In this document: one piece after another, positions 52,174 to 61,080 of the stretch
Position numbering within the stretch: the stretch's first letter is position 1
Layout of the letters: the number at the start of each line of letters is the position of its first letter
Origin: an uncultured Eubacteriales bacterium
Lineage (GTDB): Bacteria; Bacillota_I; Bacilli_A; RFN20; CAG-288
Direction: 5' to 3'
DNA length: 61,628 nt
Assembly: GCA_900316035.1 (NCBI GenBank)
Contig: ONBI01000003.1
Coordinates: 1-61,628 of the forward strand
Made by a program: the position numbers and the translations under genes
The notes under the pieces: model-generated
Seen by the model: the letters and a program-made list of their open reading frames with translations, nothing else
The model's database searches: none
What the model was told of the DNA's origin: nothing

Positions 52174-54144
52174 TCATGCCAGATTGATTTCTTTATCGAG
52201 GTCGAGGGAATGAAGATAAGCGGCATTATCCCTGTCTCCGGGATTTGCCAGAATCTCTTTAGCATCTTCTCTTGCGGTCTGGAAAACGTTGAGATCCGAA
52301 ACGAAGTTGGCAACCTTCAGTTCACTCTTACCGCTCTGATTCGTTCCCCCGTAGGAACCACTGCCGCGCTGACGGAGATCAAATTCCGAAATCTTCAGTC
52401 CGTCATCGGAATGGACCAGGGTATCGAGTTTCTCTATCGCGTCTTTCTCTTCTCCGTCATAGACAAGAAGAGCCAGAGCGAATTCTCCACTTCTTCCGAT
52501 ACGTCCACGGAGCTGATGAAGAGTCGATAGACCGAAGTAATTGGCATCGTAAACAATCAATAAAGCAGCCGAAGAAACATCGATACCGACCTGGATGACC
52601 GTGGTCGATACCAGGATCGGTTTTTCTCCCGAAGTGAAGGCATCGATGGTCTTCTCCTGCTCCTCTTTCTTGATCCTACCATGGAGAAGAAGACATTTTC
52701 CCGGATAATGTTCCTCCATATCCTGATAGACGCTTTCGGCAGAGGAAGGCCCTTTCTCGGCATCCGAAATCTTCGGAGCGACAATGAAGACCTGGCGCTT
52801 TGCCGCTAAAGCTTTTTCCACCGCCTTATGAAGAAGAGGATCTTTCGAGGTGATGCGGAGAGTCCTTACATTTCTTTTTCCGTGCGGGAACTCGTTTAAG
52901 GTCGAAACCCTCACATCTCCGTTGATGATCTGGGATAAGGTACGGGGAATCGGAGTAGCCGACATCATCAGTACGTCGGTTCCTTTTCCTTTCGCTAACA
53001 GCTCTTCTCTCTGCTCTACCCCGAAAAGCTGCTGTTCATCGATGATCGATAAACCAAGATCATCGAAAACAACATCGGAAGAGAAAGCAGCATGGGTCGC
53101 AATCAGAATATCGACCTCCCCTTTCTGTATCGATTCCAGAGCTTTCTTCTTTCCTTGGGAGGCTCCGGCTAAGAAACCGATCTTGATCGGATAGGAAGCA
53201 AACACCTTCAAAGCGTTGTTGTAATGCTGTAAGGCAAGTTCATAGGTAGGGGCCATCAAAACACCTTGCTTCTTCCTCAGCCAGTTAGCATAAAGCGCCG
53301 CAAAAGCGACGATCGTCTTTCCAGTTCCGACATCGCCCTGAAGAAGGCGGAACATGACCGTATCGCTTTCTAAATCGAGGACGATTTCCTTGATCGAAAG
53401 AAGCTGATCATGGGTCAGTTTATAAGGTAGGTTCTTGACGAACTTATTGATGAGATTGTGGTCGATGCTATAGGGGCTTCTTTTTCTTTCATCCGCCTGT
53501 TTCTTCAAGGAAAGAGAACGGATGCAGTAAGAAAGAGCTTCTTCATACTTAAAAACACGTAAACCCTGATAAAGGTCTTTTTCATCCCGTGGAAGGTGGA
53601 CACAGCGGAAAGCATCGTATTCATTGATGAGGCGGTACTTTTCCACAAGCCGTGGAGGAAGAGGAGAAACGATATAGCTTGCTTCTTTCGGATAGGAAAG
53701 AAGCTTCCTTAGGACCGAAGTGAAGTAGGATGGAGAAACACCTTTCGGAAGCGTGTAGACAGGTCGAAGACCTGTCATCACATAATAGGAATCCAAGTCA
53801 TGCAACGAATGGATCACAAAGGCGTTCCTTGCCAAGGAATAATACGCGACAAAAAGCATCTCTTTTCCGACCGAGAGCTTACTCAGATAGAAAGGCTGGT
53901 TGAATAAGACACACGAAAGAGGTTCTCCTCCGAAAAGAGAGACTTTGAAACGGATGATGGAGGTGCCTCTGGGGTTGATAGCCTTCAAAGAGGTGATTTT
54001 TCCTTTGAAGACATAGCGTTCCTTATCTTTGGGAGCAGCAGGGATAGGCGTGACATGGAGATCTTCGTAGCGGGAAGGAAAATGGCGGAGAAGATCTTCT
54101 TCGTTATTTGCCCCTAAGGCCTGATAGAGCTCGCGTTGGTTCAT
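52174..54144 (-). CDS. recG: ATP-dependent DNA helicase RecG
   Basis: 656 residues: wedge/OB N-terminus (about 30-150), helicase core with Walker A GDVGTGKT, DEQQ box (IIDEQQLFGVEQRE; most RecG have DEQHRFG), SATPIPRT, and C-terminal VGIDVSSAALLIVYDA / QLRGRIGR. Regresses stalled replication forks. TATAAT lies 6 nt before the ATG and there is no Shine-Dalgarno, so the mRNA may be leaderless. Preceded by the fakA terminator, which shares bases with its promoter. Confidence 0.95.
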   Translation of the reverse strand: MNQRELYQALGANNEEDLLRHFPSRYEDLHVTPIPAAPKDKERYVFKGKITSLKAINPRGTSIIRFKVSLFGGEPLSCVLFNQPFYLSKLSVGKEMLFVAYYSLARNAFVIHSLHDLDSYYVMTGLRPVYTLPKGVSPSYFTSVLRKLLSYPKEASYIVSPLPPRLVEKYRLINEYDAFRCVHLPRDEKDLYQGLRVFKYEEALSYCIRSLSLKKQADERKRSPYSIDHNLINKFVKNLPYKLTHDQLLSIKEIVLDLESDTVMFRLLQGDVGTGKTIVAFAALYANWLRKKQGVLMAPTYELALQHYNNALKVFASYPIKIGFLAGASQGKKKALESIQKGEVDILIATHAAFSSDVVFDDLGLSIIDEQQLFGVEQREELLAKGKGTDVLMMSATPIPRTLSQIINGDVRVSTLNEFPHGKRNVRTLRITSKDPLLHKAVEKALAAKRQVFIVAPKISDAEKGPSSAESVYQDMEEHYPGKCLLLHGRIKKEEQEKTIDAFTSGEKPILVSTTVIQVGIDVSSAALLIVYDANYFGLSTLHQLRGRIGRSGEFALALLVYDGEEKDAIEKLDTLVHSDDGLKISEFDLRQRGSGSYGGTNQSGKSELKVANFVSDLNVFQTAREDAKEILANPGDRDNAAYLHSLDLDKEINLA

Positions 54145-54150
54145 GGTTTT

Positions 54151-54191
54151 ATTATATCGGAAAAGCGCCCCTCTGACACGGAAGGGCGCTT
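54151..54191 (-). promoter_or_regulatory. recG promoter nested in the fakA terminator hairpin
   Basis: Minus-strand GTGTCA (-35, 54174-54179), 17-nt spacer, TATAAT (54151-54156), then AAAACC and the recG ATG. AAGCGCCC (54184-54191) and GGGCGCTT (54163-54170), followed by TTTTCC, form a terminator-like stem whose loop contains the -35 and whose right arm is the promoter spacer. Confidence 0.6.
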
Positions 54192-54201
54192 CTTAGTTAG
54201 G

Positions 54202-56001
54202 TTATTCGACCGAGACGAAGAAGGAATAGACGGGCTGATTTCCGTAGTTGACATCGATTTCGAAGTCATCGCCGTACTTCTCGCTGACTTTACCCTCGAC
54301 TTCTTCCTTCTCTTCCGCCGTCACATCTTCGCCGCAGATGATGGTGATCAGAGAAGAATCGCTATCGACCATCTTCTCCAGTAACTCCATCAGCGTATTG
54401 ATCTTATGTTTATGGCAGCAGAGGATTTTCTTTCCCATGATGCCCATGAACTGATCCTTATTGACGGTCACACCATCGATGGTCGTATCCTTGATGGCGT
54501 AAGTGATCTCACCAGATTTCACACCCTGGATGCTCTCCTCCATCATCTTGACGTTCTCTTCTAGAGAGACATCCGGATTGAAGACCATGCAAGCGGTAAG
54601 ACCCTGCGGAATCGTCTTGGTAGGAACAACCGCAACATGAGCGATATCCTTGGTGAGTTCGGCAGCCTGAGAGCAGGCCATTACGATATTGCCGTTATTC
54701 GGGAATAAAAGAACGTTTTCGGCATTGACCTCTTTGATGGCATTGACGAAATCGGCAGTCGAAGGATTCATCGTCTGTCCACCGGAGACGATATAGGTGA
54801 CATTGGACTGACGGAACATCTCTTCGATACCTTTACCGACCGCAACCGCAATCAGCGCGAATTTCTGCTTCGGTTTCTTCTCTTCGTCGATACCTAAATG
54901 CTTGGCCTGATCTTCGCCGGATAAGGTCTTATCGGCCTTTAAGGCGACATTGAGCTTTTCGCCGCTATCTTCTTTGCCCTGTTTCTTCTCTTCCGATTCG
55001 AAATCATCGAGAAGCTCTTCGTGCTGCTCCGACATATTGTCGCACTTCATCGTCTTGAACTCGCCGAATTGCTGGGCATAAGTGAAGATGTTACCCGGTT
55101 TCATCGTGTGGATATGGACCTTGACGAGGTCATCGGAATGGATGAAGACGATGGAATTGCCGTGTGCTTCCAGAACGGCCTTGAAACGCTTCTCGTTGAA
55201 GGCTTTCTTGCCCTTGAGATCATTCGGATCGGCAAGCTGAAGAAGGAACTGGGTGCAGTAACCAAACTCCTCATGGGAGAATTTGGCCTGAACGGAACCA
55301 TGGCCTTCGACGGTATCGGCAGTCATCGGTTTACCGGTCGAATAAGGAGCCGTCTTCTCGGTAACGGTGGCCATTTCCTTCTCGACGATCTTATTATGAA
55401 GCGCCAAAGCAAAACCTTCTAAGATCTTGCAAAGACCGGCACCGCCGGAATCGACGACACCGACTTCTTTCAGAACCGGAAGTAAATCCGGCGTATGTTC
55501 CAAGGATTTCTTCGCTGCATCGGAAAGAATATCAAGAGCCTGATCAATCGGCATATCGCGCTCGGCTTTTTCGTATAAAGCAGCGCTGGCTTCACGGATA
55601 ACCGTGAGAATCGTACCTTCGACCGGTCTCATGACAGCTTTATAAGCGACATCTTTTCCGGCGACAAAAGCTTCGGCTAAGCCGATGGCATCGACTTTGT
55701 CCTTACCGGAAAGACTTTCCGCAAAACCGCGGAAAATCTGGGAAAGAATGACACCAGAGTTACCTCTGGCGCCCATGAGAAGACCACGGGCGAAGTCCTT
55801 GGCGACAACACCGATAGAATTTTCGTTCTTATTGAAGACTTCCTTTGCCCCGGAGGACATCGTCAGGTTCATATTGGTTCCGGTATCTCCATCCGGAACC
55901 GGGAAGACGTTGAGGGCATCGACTTCCGGATACGCGTTATAAAGGTTGTTCGATCCGGAAATAATCATCTGCTTTAAAATCACACCATCTATGGTAATCA
56001 T
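54202..56001 (-). CDS. fakA: DhaL-domain protein, fatty acid kinase FakA (YloV) type
   Basis: 599 residues: N-terminal DhaL ATP-binding domain (FPVPDGDTGTNMNLTM, then LLMGARGNSGVILSQIFRGF), a central part (HEEFGYCTQFLLQL) and a C-terminal domain (TYIVSGGQTMNPSTADFVNA). With a FakB lipid-binding partner it phosphorylates exogenous fatty acids to feed PlsX/PlsY products; FakB is not in this window. A Glu/Lys-rich insert (about 335-380) is unusual. Follows the Asp23-family gene by 28 nt in the conserved yloU-yloV order. Confidence 0.92.
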   Translation of the reverse strand: MITIDGVILKQMIISGSNNLYNAYPEVDALNVFPVPDGDTGTNMNLTMSSGAKEVFNKNENSIGVVAKDFARGLLMGARGNSGVILSQIFRGFAESLSGKDKVDAIGLAEAFVAGKDVAYKAVMRPVEGTILTVIREASAALYEKAERDMPIDQALDILSDAAKKSLEHTPDLLPVLKEVGVVDSGGAGLCKILEGFALALHNKIVEKEMATVTEKTAPYSTGKPMTADTVEGHGSVQAKFSHEEFGYCTQFLLQLADPNDLKGKKAFNEKRFKAVLEAHGNSIVFIHSDDLVKVHIHTMKPGNIFTYAQQFGEFKTMKCDNMSEQHEELLDDFESEEKKQGKEDSGEKLNVALKADKTLSGEDQAKHLGIDEEKKPKQKFALIAVAVGKGIEEMFRQSNVTYIVSGGQTMNPSTADFVNAIKEVNAENVLLFPNNGNIVMACSQAAELTKDIAHVAVVPTKTIPQGLTACMVFNPDVSLEENVKMMEESIQGVKSGEITYAIKDTTIDGVTVNKDQFMGIMGKKILCCHKHKINTLMELLEKMVDSDSSLITIICGEDVTAEEKEEVEGKVSEKYGDDFEIDVNYGNQPVYSFFVSVE

Positions 56002-56029
56002 GGCGAAGAATATTCCTTTCTCAGCAAAA

Positions 56030-56380
56030 CTATTTCAGAGCCTGGACGTAGACGTCAACCACTTTGAAGGGGATGCCGAAATTCTTTTCTAAGACGTAGC
56101 TGACCTGTTTCTGGACTTCGTAACAGACTTCTGCAATCTTGACTCCCTTGCTCAGGACAATATAAAGGGAGACATCGTATCCGCCTTTCACCGACTTGAC
56201 GGAGACACCATCGGCGAAATCCTCTTTCTGGAGGAATTCCGATAAGGGATTGGCGAAGTTCTTCTTGTCAACGAGTCCGACAACACCATAAACGGAACTG
56301 ACTGTGATGCCAGCTAAGTCCGCCACTGCCTGAAGGGAAAAAGAAACCTTTCCGATTTTGTTAGTTTTACCGATGTTCAT
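56030..56380 (-). CDS. yloU: Asp23/Gls24-family protein (YloU)
   Basis: About 116 residues; the Asp23/Gls24 fold is shown by GKVSFSLQAVADLAGITVSS at the N-terminus and DVSLYIVLSKGVKIAEVCYE further on. Usually a membrane-linked or envelope-stress protein and conserved next to fakA. The start at 56380 (MNIGKTNK) is chosen because of a strong promoter just upstream; a longer ORF from 56440 would read through that promoter. Confidence 0.9.
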   Translation of the reverse strand: MNIGKTNKIGKVSFSLQAVADLAGITVSSVYGVVGLVDKKNFANPLSEFLQKEDFADGVSVKSVKGGYDVSLYIVLSKGVKIAEVCYEVQKQVSYVLEKNFGIPFKVVDVYVQALK

Positions 56381-56399
56381 AGCACAATTTGACCCCGAT

Positions 56400-56428
56400 A
56401 TTATAAGGAAAATAGCGTGAGAAAGCAA
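56400..56428 (-). promoter_or_regulatory. Sigma-A promoter of yloU-fakA
   Basis: Minus-strand TTGCTT (56423-56428), 17-nt spacer, perfect TATAAT (56400-56405). The start point would leave a leader of about 12-14 nt before the ATG at 56380. Confidence 0.75.
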
Positions 56429-56474
56429 ATTGCCAACCACCGTTGAAAATTAGATTACCAAAGGAAGGAAAAAA

Positions 56475-56966
56475 TCAGTTAAGAGAGAGGTTTGCTTTCC
56501 CCAAAAAGAAGACCAAAAGGAGCAGAAATAGAGTAGCAAACAAAAGAGAAACCGCAAAGATTTTCTTTCCTTGGTTCTCTTCCAAAAAGACAGAAACCGT
56601 AAGAACAAGATAAGAGAGAATAGCCGATCCTAATACGGTGATGTAATACCAAGTTCCAGAAGAAGCATAAAGAGCAAGAGAGATCAAAGATAAAGAATAA
56701 GAAATAAGACTTGCCCGGTCATAGCTCTTCCTTAAGAACCCAGCGATAGAGAAAACAAACATGACAAGAAAGAAAAGAAGAAGGAAAGCAAAAATCAATA
56801 ATACCTCTTCTCCGGCTTCCCCACGGAAGACCGAAGAAAGAGAAAAGATGATTCCTTTACTATCTTTCAGAAAAGGAAAAGCAAACCCAAGATAAAAAAG
56901 GAGACAGGCAAAAAGTCCAAGACTACGGCTTATATAAAAAAGAACTTGGGATTTACGGGAATTCAT
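56475..56966 (-). CDS. Four-TM membrane protein of unknown function
   Basis: About 163 residues with four clear hydrophobic helices and a short polar N-terminus (MNSRKSQVLFYISRS). No family recognised. The start at 56966 is chosen because the 5' extension (to 57029) has no ribosome site; a TATAAT sequence ends 7 nt before this ATG, which suggests a leaderless or nearly leaderless message. It sits at the boundary between housekeeping and accessory DNA. Confidence 0.6.
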   Translation of the reverse strand: MNSRKSQVLFYISRSLGLFACLLFYLGFAFPFLKDSKGIIFSLSSVFRGEAGEEVLLIFAFLLLFFLVMFVFSIAGFLRKSYDRASLISYSLSLISLALYASSGTWYYITVLGSAILSYLVLTVSVFLEENQGKKIFAVSLLFATLFLLLLVFFLGKANLSLN

Positions 56967-57037
56967 AACCTTAATTATATAACGGAGAACAGTAACAACC
57001 GTTTCATTAAGTAATAAAACAATCGTCATTTTTATAA

Positions 57038-57226
57038 AAGCGTATTTTGCAAATAGGACCTGAAAAAGTCGGCAGCTTCCGCCTTATTCGGAGTCTTCCC
57101 GCGGACGGGGAGAAGCAGAAGGCGTTCGACTACGCGCCCTACCTACCGTGGTCGGAGAGCATACCCGACAAGCTCAGGGCGGAGCATTCCGACAGGGAAG
57201 AGAAGAAAGACGAGAAGAAAGACTGA
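57038..57226 (+). pseudogene. C-terminal remnant of a transposase, possibly IS66 type
   Basis: Open frame of 62 codons without a start, ending in TGA at 57224-57226. It is visibly richer in G and C than its surroundings. The segment FDYAPYLPWSESIPDKLR resembles the conserved C-terminal end of IS66 transposases (..LLPWs..lP...); a charged tail follows. It is too short for a functional gene and its stop lies inside a 56-bp palindrome. Identification is by eye and moderate. The rest of the gap (57278-57461) has no gene that I can support. Confidence 0.4.
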
Positions 57227-57277
57227 AACAGACGATTATGAATGGATGGCCATCCATTCATAATCGTCTGTTTCAGT
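57222..57277. repeat. Perfect 56-bp palindrome
   Basis: Two 28-nt arms with no spacer (centre GGATGG-CCATCC at 57249/57250); every position from 57222 to 57277 is symmetric. The left arm begins with the stop codon of the transposase remnant. There is no T run after it, so it is not a classical terminator. It could form a cruciform in DNA or a very stable hairpin in RNA. Confidence 0.9.
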
Positions 57278-57461
57278 ATATACGTGACGCTTACGGATAG
57301 ATCATCCTTCTCATCCTCCTTGCACAGAGAGGATACCATCAAATAAAGGGACCCAATCAAGGCCCCCAATTTCCGCTTACAATTCTTTCCTTGTTATTGG
57401 GTGAACGTTCCGCCTTTGGATTTCCAATGCGAATCTGACTCATTTCAGCGGAAGACTGCTT

Positions 57462-57875
57462 TCAATTGAACAGAGAAATCACCTGAAGAAGCATCAGAAG
57501 AAAACCAATCAATTGAGCAACAATAACATGGGAAAGGGGAACTAAATAATGAAGCTCTTTTTCGTGTTCATCCATATCACAAGAATCCAGAGAAGAATCC
57601 GGGTGATTGAGACGGATCAAAAGTCGGCGTGCACCTCGGATGATAGAATAAGAAAAATAGTAGATGAGAATGCCAACAAGAGACAGGCATTCGAACAGAA
57701 TAATATTGCCTAAGGAAAGAGGAGAATAAAAAATCTCAAGGAGAAAAGCGACAATATTGAAGGAGAGAAGAGCAAAGAAAACAACGATTCTGGTAACCTG
57801 ATTGGCGCGATTTTCTTCCGTCAAAGCCTGTTCTTTATGAATTTCTTCCGGTGCTCGATCATCTTTTCTTCTCAT
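57462..57875 (-). CDS. Membrane protein, third gene of a surface-protein operon
   Basis: 137 residues: a charged N-terminus (about 1-27), two hydrophobic helices (about 28-78), a basic loop (RGARRLLIRLNHPD) and a C-terminal helix (about 112-136). No recognisable family. It lies 18 nt behind the 57894 gene. Function unknown; likely a membrane partner of the two genes upstream. Confidence 0.65.
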   Translation of the reverse strand: MRRKDDRAPEEIHKEQALTEENRANQVTRIVVFFALLSFNIVAFLLEIFYSPLSLGNIILFECLSLVGILIYYFSYSIIRGARRLLIRLNHPDSSLDSCDMDEHEKELHYLVPLSHVIVAQLIGFLLMLLQVISLFN

Positions 57876-57893
57876 GATGGATATCCCCCTTCT

Positions 57894-58394
57894 TCAGAAT
57901 TCGTAATACCCTTTCCCACCGATATCCAATAAATGGAAAGTCAGTGGCTGTTCTGTGATATCCGTACTGAATTCGATTCTCCCTTGGTAAATCAGGGAAC
58001 TGCCATCCACCCGATAACTGCCAATCCTATATTCCGTCAGCTTTTGCGGATAACTTACGAACACGGGATTTTCTCCTTCTTTCACTAAGGAACGACTCGG
58101 CTCTTTTTCCGGAAGAATTTCAAGTTTCATCCAAAAGCCTTCCACGTAACGCTTGTACTGAATACCAACATAAATAGAATAGTTGGAAGAAGCAAAAGTT
58201 CTTCTTGTCTCTTGATAGGAAATGACCTCGTTATTAATCGAAATTGCTTTGATATAAGTGGCGTAATTTTCTAAAGTGATTTCTTGAGGAAGCTTAGAAG
58301 GATGATTCATCGTCATTTGAAGAGATCCTACTAGAAAAGCGACGCCTAAGAAAAGGCTGCCCAGGATGCCAAAAGCATAATAGTTTCTTTTCAT
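57894..58394 (-). CDS. Membrane-anchored extracellular protein, second gene of the operon
   Basis: About 166 residues: one N-terminal membrane helix (about 6-27), then a beta-rich soluble domain with no clear family (YSIYVGIQYKRYVEGFWMKL; RIGSYRVDGSSLIYQGRIEF). AAGGAGG precedes the ATG at 58394. It is 13 nt after the stop of the 890-residue surface protein, so the three genes form an operon. Function unknown. Confidence 0.7.
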   Translation of the reverse strand: MKRNYYAFGILGSLFLGVAFLVGSLQMTMNHPSKLPQEITLENYATYIKAISINNEVISYQETRRTFASSNYSIYVGIQYKRYVEGFWMKLEILPEKEPSRSLVKEGENPVFVSYPQKLTEYRIGSYRVDGSSLIYQGRIEFSTDITEQPLTFHLLDIGGKGYYEF

Positions 58395-58407
58395 ACCTTT
58401 TTCCTCC

Positions 58408-61080
58408 TTAAATCGATAAGGTAAAGCGAAAATAACCTGTGTGAGAAGCCGTATCACAAAAACCTATGTACACATAATATCGTTTGCCTTCTGGTTTCAG
58501 ATGAGCAATGCTTATTTTTCCGTTATTAGAATAGTATGTATGTAGAATATTGAAATTTGAATCCAAAAGGATAACTTTGAAATATTTCACTTCAAAGACC
58601 GATTCGACACCTACTTCGTAATCCATGCCACTTGCACCTGTAACGGGGTAATAGACACAAGAATCCCTACTGGTATCTAAATAAGACGTATGACTATATG
58701 TGATTGCACCTGAAGAAGAAAGATCAGAGCGAGTTGGTTCCTCATTATACACACTAATTTTGTAAGAGAAAGAATCATCGTCATCATCATAAGCACAAAC
58801 TTTTACTTGAAGATAATAAATGTATCCTTTCTCCAAATAGGCATGGATTGTTTCATTACCCCCGTTGATATACAAACCTCGAGAAATGATATCCATTTGC
58901 CAGTTATACAAAGTTAAAGCAAGGCCAGCGTTTCCAAAACCAGTAAAAGTATAAACACTACTTCGCGTAGGAACAAATTTATACCATTTATAATAATTTG
59001 ATGTATTTGAATCTCCAGTAATCACGCTGGGCGTTGTCGCTTCCGATAAGGTTGGTCCAAAACGCGTGGCCAAGAAATAAGTGTACCCACCCTCAGAGGT
59101 AGAATAGTTGTGTAATGTAAAATGGTATTTTTGTCCGGCTGACAAATAGCAAGTGATCTCTGAACAATGATGCAAAGAAGCAGAATTTTCATAAGAACCA
59201 CCATCATTATTTTCTGAAAGAAGATTGTTTGCACTTGAATACAGGGAAAGAACAGTGCGATAATCAGATCCAAACGTTTCAAATAAATAGTTACCACTGA
59301 CATACGGAGTAAAATATATCGTTTGAACCCCACCAGGGACCAATTCTATTCCCTTAGGAGAATCTCCTTCATAAATAGTAATGGAAGAAGCAGTCGGAAA
59401 CTCATTGACAAAATGCTGAAAAACAATTTGACCACTTGTCAAAGTGTCCAATGAATTAGAAGTCAAAGTGTTATCTTTAACTATTTTTAATGAAATAGCT
59501 GTAGTAAGAGTGGAATTCCAGTTGACGTCGGCATTTTTTTGAATTTTATTGTATGCTACTTCAAATAAATCAGATTTACCAGACGACTTTGCTTTATATA
59601 GAAGAGGATCTTCTTTGTTGTATGTGTCTTTTGCAGTAACTAATTGACAAGCTATTGACTTTATTAGTTCTCCACGCTCCTGAATCATTGTGTTTGTGTT
59701 AGTGTAAGCGTTCAAAAAAGTGTTGCTGAGAATAAAAGAACCATCACTTGTTTTTGTTAAATCATAGTTGGAATTCGGATAAGGAGAATGCGAATAAACA
59801 TAATTCAAGACATCAACAGCAATATCAATAACTTTTGAAATGTTTTCTCCGATGACAGGTATGAAACTGATTGCTTTAGAAGCAATATCAACAATTTCAG
59901 TATCGATTGGATTAGAAGAATTTTTAACAGAACCTCGAGCAGTTAATGAGTAAGATGAAAAAGCATAGCCATAATCACCATATGGATCATAACCCGATTC
60001 CCATGGATTCTTATGATCATTGTTTTGAAGCTGAAGATCAACTCCAATTTCAGCAATGGCTAACCTAGTAGAGAAAGCACCATAGGAGGCATTGACAAGA
60101 CCAGTACTGCTATCATAAGAAGCATATGCATCATAAACAGGTGAAATGGATACAGAACCAACTTGTACCTTTGATAATTTCTTAAGGCTGACATCAAACA
60201 AAAGAAAGGATGAAACATTCCGATTAGAATCTTTTGCGGTTTTAATATAAAAGCCATATTCGGGACCGATACATAATTTCTGACCGCTATGGATAAACAA
60301 TTCTTTTGGAATCAATTGAACAACAGGATTATCATAGCCATTGGCATTTCCAGAAAGCCTCTTTGTTTCCCGATAAGAAGAATCGGAAACGTATTTTTGT
60401 AGAAGAGAGTCGTAGCTAGTATACTCAAGGTAATCCGTACAATTGTCAACACTGGAATTGCCATTTGACGCAACCCTAGCCGGCCGCTGTGAAACACTAT
60501 TTTCTGAAATTTCTATCTCATTATTTACTTTACTGAGAAGAAAATCATTCCGGAAATTCAAAGATGTCAACAGTTGAGATACCTTTTTGTTAGAAAAATC
60601 ATTTCCATCGATTTGAATATAATTAGAAAGAATATATGATTCGGTAGCAGAAGAAGCAAGCATAGTATATCGAAGAACTTCTTCCCCTTTAGAGTAATCA
60701 ACTATCAAAATTGGTTTAGCATGTTCATAACAGAGAACAAGATTTACAAGCCCGTAAGTTGGGAAAGCATTGGAACTACCAACTATATCAGCAACGTAAA
60801 GAGGAATATCGCAATAATCATCCATACGATAAAAGGAATAAACAAAAACCGAGAATGTTGTATTAGAAGAAAGCTGAACAATACCAGCAGAATCTTCACT
60901 ATTATCTGAGAAAGAAGGGAAGGTTGAATCGTCAATAGATTCATTCTGACGCTTGGCCTGAGGGGCAACAGCAATTATGCCATTGTTTCCAGTTTCTCTA
61001 AAACTAGAAACTCTACCAAAAGAGGAGTTCAACCCGTAAAGAAGAGAAAAGAGGAAACAGATAATGAGCATCTTTTTCAT
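58408..61080 (-). CDS. Large secreted protein with C-terminal PPC-like beta domains
   Basis: About 890 residues with a signal peptide (MKKMLIICFLFSLLYGLNSS). The first ~560 residues have no recognisable domain. The last ~325 residues look like three consecutive PPC-type (bacterial pre-peptidase C-terminal) domains: GVQTIYFTPYVSGNYLFETF with LSLYSS; KFVPTRSSVYTFTGFGNAGL with LTLYN; and a third ending YVYIGFCDTASHTGYFRFTL. Such domains bind sugars or help secretion. No sortase motif or membrane anchor is visible. The start at 61080 is supported by GAGGG 8 nt upstream; an in-frame GTG at 61095 is less likely. Confidence 0.75.
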   Translation of the reverse strand: MKKMLIICFLFSLLYGLNSSFGRVSSFRETGNNGIIAVAPQAKRQNESIDDSTFPSFSDNSEDSAGIVQLSSNTTFSVFVYSFYRMDDYCDIPLYVADIVGSSNAFPTYGLVNLVLCYEHAKPILIVDYSKGEEVLRYTMLASSATESYILSNYIQIDGNDFSNKKVSQLLTSLNFRNDFLLSKVNNEIEISENSVSQRPARVASNGNSSVDNCTDYLEYTSYDSLLQKYVSDSSYRETKRLSGNANGYDNPVVQLIPKELFIHSGQKLCIGPEYGFYIKTAKDSNRNVSSFLLFDVSLKKLSKVQVGSVSISPVYDAYASYDSSTGLVNASYGAFSTRLAIAEIGVDLQLQNNDHKNPWESGYDPYGDYGYAFSSYSLTARGSVKNSSNPIDTEIVDIASKAISFIPVIGENISKVIDIAVDVLNYVYSHSPYPNSNYDLTKTSDGSFILSNTFLNAYTNTNTMIQERGELIKSIACQLVTAKDTYNKEDPLLYKAKSSGKSDLFEVAYNKIQKNADVNWNSTLTTAISLKIVKDNTLTSNSLDTLTSGQIVFQHFVNEFPTASSITIYEGDSPKGIELVPGGVQTIYFTPYVSGNYLFETFGSDYRTVLSLYSSANNLLSENNDGGSYENSASLHHCSEITCYLSAGQKYHFTLHNYSTSEGGYTYFLATRFGPTLSEATTPSVITGDSNTSNYYKWYKFVPTRSSVYTFTGFGNAGLALTLYNWQMDIISRGLYINGGNETIHAYLEKGYIYYLQVKVCAYDDDDDSFSYKISVYNEEPTRSDLSSSGAITYSHTSYLDTSRDSCVYYPVTGASGMDYEVGVESVFEVKYFKVILLDSNFNILHTYYSNNGKISIAHLKPEGKRYYVYIGFCDTASHTGYFRFTLSI

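Noticed and set aside
57139..57369. 76-codon open frame on the minus strand
   Set aside because: Runs through the 56-bp palindrome and antisense to the transposase remnant; no ribosome site.
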